Of a stretch of 64,000 nt of DNA, positions 10,188 to 19,773 are shown piece after piece. Position 1 is the stretch's first letter; each line of letters starts with the position of its first letter. The notes below the pieces were generated by a model. It saw only the letters and a list, made by a program, of their open reading frames with translations. It was not told the DNA's origin and ran no database searches. Position numbers and translations under genes: made by a program. Source of the DNA: Aotearoamyces nothofagi (Eukaryota > Ascomycota > Leotiomycetes > Leotiales > Tympanidaceae); NCBI GenBank assembly GCA_015345905.1, contig JADDTR010000004.1, positions 310,001 to 374,000 of the forward strand. Reading direction: 5' to 3'.

Positions 10188-12740
10188 TTACAACGACAAC
10201 AGATCCCCATTCGCACCTCCACCCATAGCAGGTGCGTACGACTGCTCCGGAGCGTTTTGATTGACCACATATTGCATATTATTAACACCCGCCGTCGGAC
10301 TTCCACCAAATCCATCCTCGGCACCGTTAATATTCATCTCCGACATCTGTCGGCTCCCGACACCAGCAAAAAAAGCATCCGCAGCGCTAACTGCAGCTGC
10401 TAGATTTCCATCACCAGCATAACCGTTCATGGCTGAAGATCGCCGTACCGGTAAACTACCATGTCCAAGACTTGATAGCGACTTCTGACCCTCGGGCTCG
10501 AGGCCGTTGGCCTTTGCTACATATGTAGGTAGAGTATGCCTCTGGAGTGCTGGGCTGTCGATGAGGCGCCTCGGCCTGGCAGACCGAAACACCTGTTGCA
10601 CCGGCTTCAAATAGACAGTCGCAAGTGTCCCGACGACAAGACACATCTCTTCTAGCGTCGCTGGGTCAAGCCTTTCACTCTCCGCAGTAATTGGTGGCTT
10701 CTCACCCATGACAACCTGCTTTGCGGTTGCCATATCAGAGGAGAGGAGACGCCAGTACATATATCCTCTATCTCGCAGATCTGGATTATCTGTATCTTCG
10801 GTTGCCCATTTCAAAACTTTAGGAACGAGTTCTTGCCCCTTTGTGGGTCGTTGAATGAACAGCTTAACAGTTGCGGTCAACAATGCCAACTGTACCTCTA
10901 CAGGTTCGTCGGCAAAGGAGTCAAGGAAATCCTCCAGAAGCACGTCGGAGTTCTCGATCCGGGAGGCGTATTGCCCAATTACCCATATCATGGCTGCCTT
11001 TGCTTCTGGCTCATCTAAAGAGTCAAGATTCTCGCAAAGCGTGCCAATAATGGATTCGTACTGGTTTGGGTATTTGCGGAAAATATTACGGATAACAACG
11101 GTGGCTTCCTGAACAATATATGTGACTTTTGTGGCAACCAGTTCTAGAAGTGTATTGATACACTGCCTTGCCGCAGGCTCGATTTTGATGGCTAGCTTCC
11201 CAATAGCCCTTACGGACTTTCGCACAAAATGTACGTCAATCTCAGTGGCGTATTCTCGCAGCTCCGTGAGGACCTCGCCTATGTTCCTTTCATTTGCAAG
11301 CATGAAGATTAACTCTAGCTTTGTGACCTTTACGTAGATAGGATCATTATACTTGCAGAAGAAAACTCGGATGTCGTTTTTAAGGACTTCTGGTCTTCTT
11401 TGTAAAATCAATAATGCATTTCGTAGGGCCAAATATTGGACCTCAGGGCCTTTGGCCAAAAGTGTTACGAGTGGTGGTGACAATTTCCGACACAATACCG
11501 AAATTTGCTTCTGATCTGCAATGTAGTTCATGAGGTAGAGAATAACTCGTATGCATGTCAGCACCACGGCTGAGTTCGAATGTGAAAGACGTGGTGATAT
11601 GCGTTCCGCAAGTAAGAGCGCCTCCGACGATTCTTGAGGCACATAGGACATCAGAGCCTCCAGGATGTACGTCTGGCCCCATCTATAATGCTTGTTAGGC
11701 TTGCACGTGAGCTCTGAAATATGGATGTACATACTCTGAGCAGTCAGGTAAAATTTGAACCATTTTGGAAGCATTTCCGTAGTCGATTGTAAGCTTGATA
11801 GCTTCACTTCGTTCCCAGATATCCATCAGACTTGCCAAAGCACTAGCAACGACAGTTGGGTTATCGTCCCTGAGCATGCCATTGAGCCTATCGATAAGAT
11901 CTGATCTCTCAACTAGCTCTCGATCATGATCGTACAGTTTCGCAACACAGAAAGCGGCAGTTTTTCGTACATATGGGTCTGTGTCTCGGAGTAGTGCCTT
12001 TACGTGAGGAACAGTAGCCTCAACAAACTCTCGAACATGTATATAGGACATAGTTCGTAAAGATAATGCTCTGACAAGGGGATTCGAGTCATTCATGTCC
12101 TAGGCAATTGGTCAGAGGAGCGAAAACAGATGACTTGAGGGATGATATACTGTTTCTAGAGTCGGCAGCGCTTTCAATGCGACATCAGGCTTCATGCGCG
12201 CGTAGTTCACAAGGAAGAGGAAGCACCTGCGCCTCAATTAGTACCATAATAAGATCTAAACCATGCCAAGCAGACTAACATCTTCTTGATCTCCAAACTC
12301 GGTATTTGCATACACGCGACTATATCGGGGAACAAAGCGACCATATCGTTGTTGCTCATGGTCATGTTTGCCACAATCTTTTTCAGGGCAATCTTCTTAG
12401 CTGAATGGTTCTTGTCCTTCTTACCTCCGCTATTCAACTCTAGTCGGAGTTCCGCTACTTTGCCCTGTGGAGTTTTTGGTAAGCTACTGGCCGGGACATA
12501 CATGGAAGGGAGAAACATGGCGGATGTGTGTAACATGGGCGCGTCGAGAATGGAACGGTGAGATGATAGGACATTGATCAGGCCAGAGCGGCTTGGGTTA
12601 CATGCAACTGCACGCCAGGGCCTTTGATGCTCTCAAATGTCCCGCGGATAATGTGCGAGAGCTATATGGCTGAAAGATATTGATGAAGTGGAGGAACGTA
12701 CTCTAGCAAAGAGCTTCGCGTCTCCCCCTCCGGAACTCAT
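10188..12740 (-). CDS. apl2: AP-1 complex subunit beta (beta-adaptin)
   Basis: Five exons (12740-12702, 12464-12280, 12226-12151, 12099-11735, 11682-10188) encode 719 residues. The first exon has only 13 codons (MSSGGGDAKLFAR). The trunk of helical (armadillo-like) repeats is clearly beta-adaptin: KIALKKIVANMTMSNND, FLFLVNYARMKPD, SNPLVRALSLRTMSYI, YVRKTAAFCVAKLYDHD, LRNALLILQRRPEVL, EAKAAMIWVIGQYA. After about residue 590 comes a low-complexity tail rich in Gly, Ala and Asn; the C-terminal ear of animal beta-adaptins is absent, as is usual for fungal AP-1/AP-2 beta chains. It forms part of the clathrin adaptor that sorts cargo between trans-Golgi and endosomes. The close match in my memory is to the AP-1 rather than the AP-2 chain. 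It shares a promoter region of about 380 bases with EMC4. Confidence 0.93.
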
Positions 12741-13122
12741 CTTGCGTGAGGCTCAAACGCCGCACTTTATCACCCCTCCACCACACCAGCTTAGCCAACA
12801 GGAAACGATGCTGGAACGCCGGGAGCCTGCAGATCCGTCACATGCGTCTTCTTAGCAACAGTGAGGGCTTTGATGGGATCGTAGCCGCTTTTTCATGGAT
12901 GCGTGAAACTCGGGGTCGTTGAACAGTGCGTTTCTGTATTGTCGATAGCTGATTAGACGTTCTCAGGCCTTAGGAGTCGGCTTTACGGTGTTGCTGACTA
13001 CTTTTGGCGGCTCAAGCTGGCGAAGCGCGACCAGGCGCTGATTCGTGTCTAGTAGCGCGGCAGGCTTATGATCCACCTTCCACCGGCAATACGATCGCTG
13101 TCATCTTTCAACGTCAGCAGAT
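12741..13122. promoter_or_regulatory. Shared divergent promoter, AP-1 beta / EMC4
   Basis: 382 bases separate the two start codons, which point away from each other. No clear TATA box. The interval must hold both 5' leaders and promoters. Confidence 0.55.
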
Positions 13123-13796
13123 ATGTCTGAAGAGATTGAAATTCCTCCTCCACCTCCCCAATGGGTTATCGACCTCAATACGGCGCCAGCTGCGAAGTCA
13201 AAGGCAGCTGGCATCCCGGACCCTCCAGGATTCACTGCAACGGCCAGTGGTAACAAAGTGAGCTGGAATCAATAATTTTCAGACTTCAGCTTGACCAGCT
13301 AACCTCTTCTCAGAAACAGATTGCGGCAGCGAAACAAAGTGCGCGCAAGCCACCAACGACTGAAGAAACAGACACACTCAAGATTAAGAAGGCTTGGGAA
13401 GTCGCCATCGCACCGATCAAGCAACTTCCTATGACAGGCATCATGATGTACATGTCTGGAAATGGCCTACAAATTTTCAGTATCATGATGGTAATCATGG
13501 CGTTCAAGAATCCGATCATGGGACTGCTAGCTACCAATTCCGTGTTTACGAGGTTCGAGTCTGCGGGCACTAGAGACCAACTCCTGCAAGTCAAAGCTGT
13601 CTACATTGCGATGCAGTTTGTTGCTTTGGCATTGGGGGTATGGAAACTTAATGGAATGGGACTGTTACCGTAAGTTCTGAGTGGACATGCTCATGAGAAA
13701 ATAACTAATATATTCGAAAACAGGACAACTAGATCAGATTGGTTGGCATGGGAGTCTGCGAGGGAACCATTAGAATACGCGATACCGGCGTTCTAA
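13123..13796 (+). CDS. EMC4: ER membrane protein complex subunit 4
   Basis: Exons 13123-13257, 13314-13669 and 13724-13796 give 187 residues. The N-terminus MSEEIEIPPPPPQWVIDL is proline-rich and cytosolic. The conserved core has KAWEVAIAPIKQLPMTGIMMY, the first membrane segment around GLQIFSIMMVIMAFKNP, the loop with FTRFES, and a second membrane segment VYIAMQFVALALGVWKLNGMGLLP, followed by SDWLAW. These are signatures of EMC4 (DUF1077). The EMC inserts tail-anchored and multi-pass proteins into the ER membrane. Length and layout match other fungal EMC4 proteins. Divergent from the AP-1 beta gene. Confidence 0.95.
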
Positions 13797-14007
13797 CTTG
13801 ATGAGATACCATAGAATATAGCATCTTGCACTAAATTGCCTAATATGTATAAGGTTCTCTACATTTTTCTGATGGGCCGTCTGTCCCAATTGCTTTGCGT
13901 CTTAAATACAGTGATGGATATATGCTAACTGATAGGATAGTGGAAAGCTTGGTATCTTGTAGCCGTCAAATTTATTCATTTCCCTTTGCTACGCCTCTTT
14001 CTCATAC
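13797..14007. other. 3' side of EMC4
   Basis: Nothing supported beyond the likely EMC4 3' untranslated region. Confidence 0.4.
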
Positions 14008-14455
14008 GTTTGCCAGAAGGGGGTTGATATTAGCTGATCCAAAATCAGGGAATTCCATTGGCAGCCTTCTAGGGATGTCGACTCCAGCACCATCCAGTTG
14101 TTTTCAGAGTGATCGGTTATTGTTACATCTGGCTTTCAGCTTCAATGTAGAGTCTATTGGTAAACCTTAAGCCTTTTTAGGTGAGCTGTGAATATAGATT
14201 CTGCTGGATCGGCATGGGCTATGGAGCGTTCGAGGACCTCGTTCAATATTTGAAAGATCTACATTGAGCCATCAGCGGTTCTCGTAGGTTCCTCCGCGCA
14301 ACAACTTACATCTTCATATGTGAATAATTTAGGATCGAGTAAAACCCGATGGTTGTTGTGGGGCCTGTCATCAACCAGTGCAGGGCAAGCGACCGCCCCA
14401 ATATCACCTGTAGCGACCCAAGGAATCCTAGCATCTCCTGTTATTGAAAAGGCCT
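14008..14455 (-). pseudogene. C-terminal remnant of an EasG/NmrA-like Rossmann oxidoreductase
   Basis: The minus strand reads AFSITGDARIPWVATGDIGA, then ACPALVDDRPHNNHRVLLDP and KLFTYED, an intron-like GTAAGTTG...AATGTAG (about 14311-14262), then IFQILNEVLERS and, in shifted frames with stops, GVDIPRRLPMEFPDFGSANI. The order G(D/K)IPWVxxxDIxAVAxxAL, DExPHN, RVLGPELLTYDEI is that of the NAD(P)-binding family that includes agroclavine dehydrogenase/festuclavine synthase (EasG, FgaFS) and other NmrA-like proteins. The nucleotide-binding N-terminal half is not recognisable upstream, and stops break the tail, for example after HLKRLKVYQ. It is a lone relic; no other ergot-alkaloid-type gene lies nearby, so no pathway is implied. 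Confidence 0.6.
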
Positions 14456-15097
14456 TACCTTCTTATAGGATCGCTCAGATATACGTGGGTTAAGAAATTC
14501 ATCCAATTCATCTGCTAGCGAACTAACCACGCCAATTCCTAATCTAGAGGGTTAAATAAATCTACGGTAGCTACCTCAAATCCCATGCTTCTTTATAACC
14601 AAACATATCTGTAATCTATTAAGCTTAAATCTATAATTTATGCTATAGGCATTCACCTTCCATACCCACCACCTATTTCTTAATGTTTCCTTTCCTCATA
14701 CTTACGGAGTAAGCATAACAACTAATCGTAAGGTTCTACGGGCTTGACAGTGTGCACGTGGATTCCATGACCATCAAGGTACGTATACTTATATATACCT
14801 TATAGCCTACGGATATTGACGATGGCCTCAATCCATGAAACATCTCTCCGCTCCCGGGATATTTGTTCTCTTGTTGCGTCGTTTTGGGCTCGAGGGCATT
14901 GCCATCACGCCGATAAGACATGACCTCGGTAAACCGAGTAGGTGCGGATTATTGATACTGTATGATGATATCATAAGCTTGGGGTACGCGGGGAAAAGCT
15001 ACTTGTTGAGAGAGTCATCATCCTCCATCAAATCATTTGAGCCCGTTCACTACAGACTTTAGGCCAATTTCGATTTCATTATTCATATATAAACACA
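14456..15097. other. Gap upstream of the MDR gene
   Basis: No supported gene. It may contain unreadable remains of the first half of the preceding pseudogene and the promoter of the MDR gene. Confidence 0.4.
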
Positions 15098-16289
15098 ATG
15101 CCTAGAGCTCTGACACAAAAACAAGTCGAGGGCAGGCCGGGACAGGTCTATTATCCGTAAGTTGTTATTAGATGAGAGGATGATATAAGGATCCTGAATT
15201 TATAATATTGACAACTGAAGCCAGGCTCTCTCTCGATACGGTACCGAACCCGTCTCCAGGAAACAATGACCTCGTCATTCAAATCCATGCATGTGCACTC
15301 AACCATCGCGACCTTTTTATCCGCCAACATCTCTACCCAGGGACCACTTTCGGCGTGCCATTGCTCGCCGATGGCGTAGGTATTGTCTCAAGCGGGCCCT
15401 CCCCATGGCCGGGCAGACGCGTAATCCTAATGCCCAGTCGCGGCTGGGCCTCCGACCCAGACGGGCCCGAGCCGCCTTATCGATTTGCCATTCTCGGTGG
15501 AACGAAGACTTTCCCAGTTGGAACAGCACAGGATGTCGCCGTTGTTGCAGCCGAAGAGGTCGAGGAGGCGCCGAGCCATTTGAGCAACTCCGAGGCTGCC
15601 GCGCTGCCACTGACGGGCTTAACAGCGTGGAGGGCATTTGTGAGTAAGTCGGGGAATGCTGAGGAAGGGAGGAATATTTTGGTTACAGGAATTGGAGGAG
15701 GGGTAGCGTTAAATGTGCTGCAATTTGCTGTTGCGAAGGGATGCAATGTTTTTGTGACGAGTGGAAGCGAGGAAAAGATTGAGAAAGCAAAGGGGTTGGG
15801 TGCTGTAGGTGGTGTGAATTATAAGAATGAGGGTTGGGAGAAGGAATTACTGAAGTTGCTGCCGAAAGATAGACCATTGGTGGATGCTATTATTGATGGT
15901 GCAGGCGGAGACATTATAACCAAGGCATCAAGATTATTAAAGGTAGGGCTGGGAACGGTGCCTGCGAAAACTTTGCTGACTGTGGATAGCCCGGCGGTGT
16001 TGTCGTATGCTACGGAATGACTTTGAGCCCCAAGATGGACTGGACGATGAATGCTGTGCTCAGGAATATAGAACTTCGAGGCTCAACTATGGGATCGAGG
16101 AAGGAATTCAAGGATATGGTGCAGTTTGTGGGAGAAAAGAAGATCAAGCCCGTTGTATCGAAAGTGGTACAAGGGTTGGATAACATAAAGGAAATCGAGA
16201 CATTGTTTGCTGACATGAAGCAGGGGAGTCAATTTGGAAAGCTTGTTATCGAAGTTGTGCCTGAAGCTTCAAGTCCTAGCAAACTATAA
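15098..16289 (+). CDS. MDR-family zinc-independent oxidoreductase (quinone-oxidoreductase-like)
   Basis: Exons 15098-15156, 15225-15942 and 15990-16289 give 358 residues. The GroES-like part has ACALNHRDLFIRQHLYPG and the nucleotide-binding part has LTGLTAWRAF followed by the loop VTGIGGGVALNVLQFA, then VDAIIDGAGGD and the exon-spanning GGVVVCYGMT. Cysteine ligands for the catalytic or structural zinc of classic alcohol dehydrogenases are not evident, which points to the zinc-free branch near YogA/quinone oxidoreductases. A conserved WTMNAVLRNIELRGSTMGS block near the end is common in this fungal and bacterial subfamily. Substrate unknown; probably a cytosolic NAD(P)H-dependent reductase. Convergent with the PQ-loop gene, 177 bases apart. 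Confidence 0.85.
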
Positions 16290-16466
16290 GCATACAGGAC
16301 TCTGCGCTATGAGGACCAAATACATGATGGCACGGCATATTAGGTTATAATACTAGATTCACCGTAAAAGGCTTATTAAATTAAAAATTAGGAGAGATTG
16401 TATATCACAGCAATTATTAGTGACCTAGAAGAGCTACCGGTTTTATTTATTGGATTGAGTTCAGAA

Positions 16467-17639
16467 TCATGGCCTGGAAGACTTTTTAGACTTATTCAAT
16501 AAGGGAGTCCTTTCACTGGAGTGCCTCTCATGTCTTCCATTCTCCACGATCACATGGCCTTCATCATCTGTCTCTATATCCTCAGCATTTAAGTGGAGTG
16601 GACTAGTAGGATGAACGCCATTTGATGACTTCTAAAGTTAGCCACTTACTCGATGCGTAACACTGTGAATGACTTACATGATCGCTGCTGACAACTTGTT
16701 TTCCTTTCCTGGCCTGTATCTCATAGTGAATACCCATGCCCAGAAGGCAACCTTGAAGACACCCAGACACAACGTAGACTCCCCAAGTGCTCCAACCTTC
16801 AACGCCAAGTCTAGCAGCCAAGCTGGCAGCCCATATAAAGCTTCCGGGTGTCTGTATCAGCATTGTCGGAATACTTAAACTTCCAACATGACCAAGGTGC
16901 CATGTCGTCCATATTTGTGGGAGAAACTGGATCCCGGCTAAGGAGGCAGCCATTATGCCCAAAACATTGGCCCAGACTGCTAAGTATGACGGTCGAGAAA
17001 CAATGAGAGCAGTACTGATGAATATAACCACAAAGCCATGTAGTAGGCATATTCCAGCGACAGTCAAAGCCGTGCGCCAATTTGGTTGCTTCACAGTTGT
17101 ACTTTCGGGTAATGTCGAGCCACGTGGGAAGAAGATTAGGAAGAGGAGTAAGCTGCGAAATATGTTAGAAATGCTCTAAAAGTAGTAGGAGTGTGTGTAT
17201 CCATACATTATTGTAAAACAAAACCATTGGATCCCAACTTGGGCAATACCTAGAAGGCCAGCCAAGCATTCAAACGTGCTTATGGATTTGCAGCAAGCCA
17301 CATCTGCCCTAGATACTGGTAACACAAGAATGTTTGCAAACGCACATGTACCAGATGTAGTGCCTAGTAGTATAAAGTATGGAGATATGCCTTCAGACGT
17401 TCGGCGCGAGATGATGCGGTGGTGTTGCGGAAGATATGATACTAAAATACCAAGTAGGATGATTCTGGTAATTGTAGATCAGCGTAAGAACATTTATATA
17501 CTTGAGCTCGCATGCCTATGACGATTTGAATTATTGATGGATTTCTGGAGGCCACCTACACGGATAAGGCAAGATTGATGTAGCTAGGGGCTTGAAGCTT
17601 CTCGCAGCGACTTGAAGTAAAGTCGGCAAGAGATGCCAT
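16467..17639 (-). CDS. PQ-loop repeat membrane protein
   Basis: Exons 17639-17560, 17464-17207, 17152-16678 and 16631-16467 give 325 residues. Seven hydrophobic segments and two PQ-loops are visible: VSYLPQHHRIISRRTSEGIS near residue 40 and GIQFLPQIWTTWHLGHVGSL near residue 190. Other family words are YFILLGTTSGTCAFANI, DVACCKSIS and LLGIAQVGIQWFC. The tail is hydrophilic and ends ERTPLLNK, a dileucine-type acidic sorting motif that suggests a vacuolar or endosomal membrane. Related fungal PQ-loop proteins move small solutes such as basic amino acids or cystine, but for this subgroup the substrate is not known to me. The first exon (MASLADF) was chosen because its splice restores the first membrane segment. 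Confidence 0.85.
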
Positions 17640-18171
17640 CACGCCGGTTGTGTTCTAGTCCAGTACACGGTGTTTCGAAAGTAACAACCACGGCGATAGC
17701 TTCTACTATCGAAGCATGGAGAGACACTTAAAGGGAGATCTGTATAGAGGGTTGCCGATGTGTGGTCAGGAAACAAGACAGAGGAAGGAGGAAGGAGGAA
17801 GTTGGAAGCCGGAAGGCTGTATAACGTGGACAACAAACAACGCGGAAGCTTGCGGATTGCGGGGTTAGCGCCCGCCGCTAGACTCACCTGCATGCAACTC
17901 AAGCGGTGAGATCTGGCAATATGGAATTTCGATTTCTGATTTCTGAACTCTTTCTGGATTCCGCAACCCTCTCCTATCACTCTCATTTCGATGTTTTGTA
18001 TACACCTCTGTAGACATTTATTCGCAGTCATTATTTGTCGGAGCACGCTTCAGCACTTCCCATTTGGTAGCACCTGGAAGCTTCAAGCTTTTGATATTTT
18101 ACTCTACCGTTCGTCTAGAGTCTCTATCACTTGATTAGCCGCTTCAATCAAAGCAGTCTGCTCGATTTGCG
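17640..18171. promoter_or_regulatory. Divergent promoter region, PQ-loop / WD40 gene
   Basis: 532 bases between two outward-facing start codons. A purine-rich run (AGAGGAAGGAGGAAGGAGG) lies near 17780. No coding frame supported. Confidence 0.45.
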
Positions 18172-19632
18172 ATGACGAGAGATGACCAAGGCGACCTAGA
18201 GCCGGCTGAAAGCCAGCAAAATACACAGCCAAGAGCGCCGCATGCTGTTGGCTCGACAGGGGAAACCTACTCGTACTCAATCGCCGAATCTTCCCGCCGG
18301 GAACGAGAGCAAGCACGTGATGCTGCTCCGACGGAGGAGGACGAGCTCCCAAGAACTACAACCAGTACAGCAGACACAGAGTCCAACTACTTTAAAAGTT
18401 TACAATGGTACTGACTCTCTATGCCTCATGTCTGGGGAACCTTGACTAACAGCCATATCAGGTCTCCCGACGGCACGTGTCTCCTCACGAACTCTGCTGA
18501 TAATGTTCTCCGGACGTTTATTGCACCGCCGGATCTTCTGACGCCCTCTGGTACCCCGCACTCGCTGTTACCATATACCTCCCTACCATCTCCAGAACCT
18601 GTGTATGCCTTAACGCCCTATCCCTTCTTCGCTCTCTCGGACCCATCCACCACCCTCCTCCTCTCCTCCGTTCGCGATCATCCTATTCGGCTCTCTAATG
18701 CTCTCTCTCCGCCCTCTGCTTCTGCTATCGCTGCTTCTTACCTTTTGGTCTGCCCAACTACCGAAGCATACCTCACCCCATCTTCTCTTATCTTCCTCCC
18801 CACCGGTACCCACTTCCTAGCAGGCACCGACTCGCTCATCACCCTCTTTGACCTCTCTCGCACCGGTTCCGGGCCATTGACCCGCCTGCCCACTATTCCA
18901 TCAAAGCGCCACAAAATGAAAGGCGGTGGGGTCGGAATGCGCGGGATCGTCTCCTCCCTCTCCTTACAGCCCTCCTCTTCCGATTCTAGCACCTCTCTCT
19001 TAGCCGCCGGGGCCTGGACTCGCTGGGTTGGTCTCTACGATGCAGAAGGCTCAGGCGGAACCGTTACTACCTGGTCCGTAGCCTCTGCTGCGGACCAAGA
19101 TGCAAATATTTCTGGCGCAGGTGTCGCGCAGACGCTATGGTCACCTTGCGGAAAGTATCTATTCATCGCTGAGAGGAAATCGCGCGGGGTTCTCGTGTAC
19201 GATGTGCGCGTCACGGGAAAGCTTGTGGCGTTCCTTACGGGACGGGATGCTGAGACAAACCAGCGGTTGGGCGTTGATGTCTTTCCTGGCCAGCATGGGG
19301 CGGAAATCTGGGCTGGTGGCTTAGATGGTTTGGTTAGAGTCTGGAGCGATGTAGGCATGACTGAAGGCGAGGTAGTGCCTGATTGGGAGTGGCAGGCTCA
19401 TAAGAATGCTGTGACCGGTACTGCGGTACATAAGAGCGGGAGTGTGGTTGCGACTAGCTCGGGGCAAAGGAATGATGTGGGTGCGGTGTTTGGCAGTGAA
19501 GGTGATGACAGTGTCGATAGTGACGGCGAGTCCGAGAGTGCGAGTGGCAGCGAGAGAGCATCAGACTATGGGTCCTATGCAGTGCGTGATGGGACTCTTG
19601 ATAATAGTGTCAAGATATGGAGTCTATTATAA
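18172..19632 (+). CDS. WD40-repeat protein, TCAB1/WRAP53 type
   Basis: Exons 18172-18407 and 18462-19632 give 468 residues. After a hydrophilic, charged N-terminus (about 75 residues) comes SNYFKSLQWSPDGTCLLTNSAD, split by the intron, which is the opening of the TCAB1-type propeller. Later blades carry LTPSSLIFLPTGTHFLAG, LFDLSRTG, TLWSPCGKYLFIAERKSRG, VYDVR and WAGGLDGLVRVW, ending DNSVKIWSLL. In animals TCAB1 binds CAB-box RNAs and brings telomerase and scaRNPs to Cajal bodies; fungal relatives (for example fission yeast Swt21/Wdr79-like) act in snRNP or splicing work. Function here is inferred from the family only. An acidic Ser/Asp/Glu insert interrupts the last blade. The stop lies 141 bases from that of the convergent Zip2-like gene. 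Confidence 0.8.
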
Positions 19633-19773
19633 GCTCTATATAAGCAACATATTTAAGCCATATGTATCTTCAGATATGGAGCAACGTTTAACTATACTCC
19701 CTAGCCGGGGTGGTGCTCGTCCATGTTACAGACCTGACAAGTGAACCCCGTATCTACACAATAGCGTACCGAT

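Noticed and set aside
13895-14170. 91-codon plus frame overlapping the oxidoreductase relic
   Set aside because: It is antisense to the readable pseudogene and has no motif.
13797-16289. Ergot-alkaloid-like cluster suggested by the EasG-like relic beside an oxidoreductase
   Set aside because: The MDR gene belongs to a general family and no prenyltransferase or other partner gene is present.
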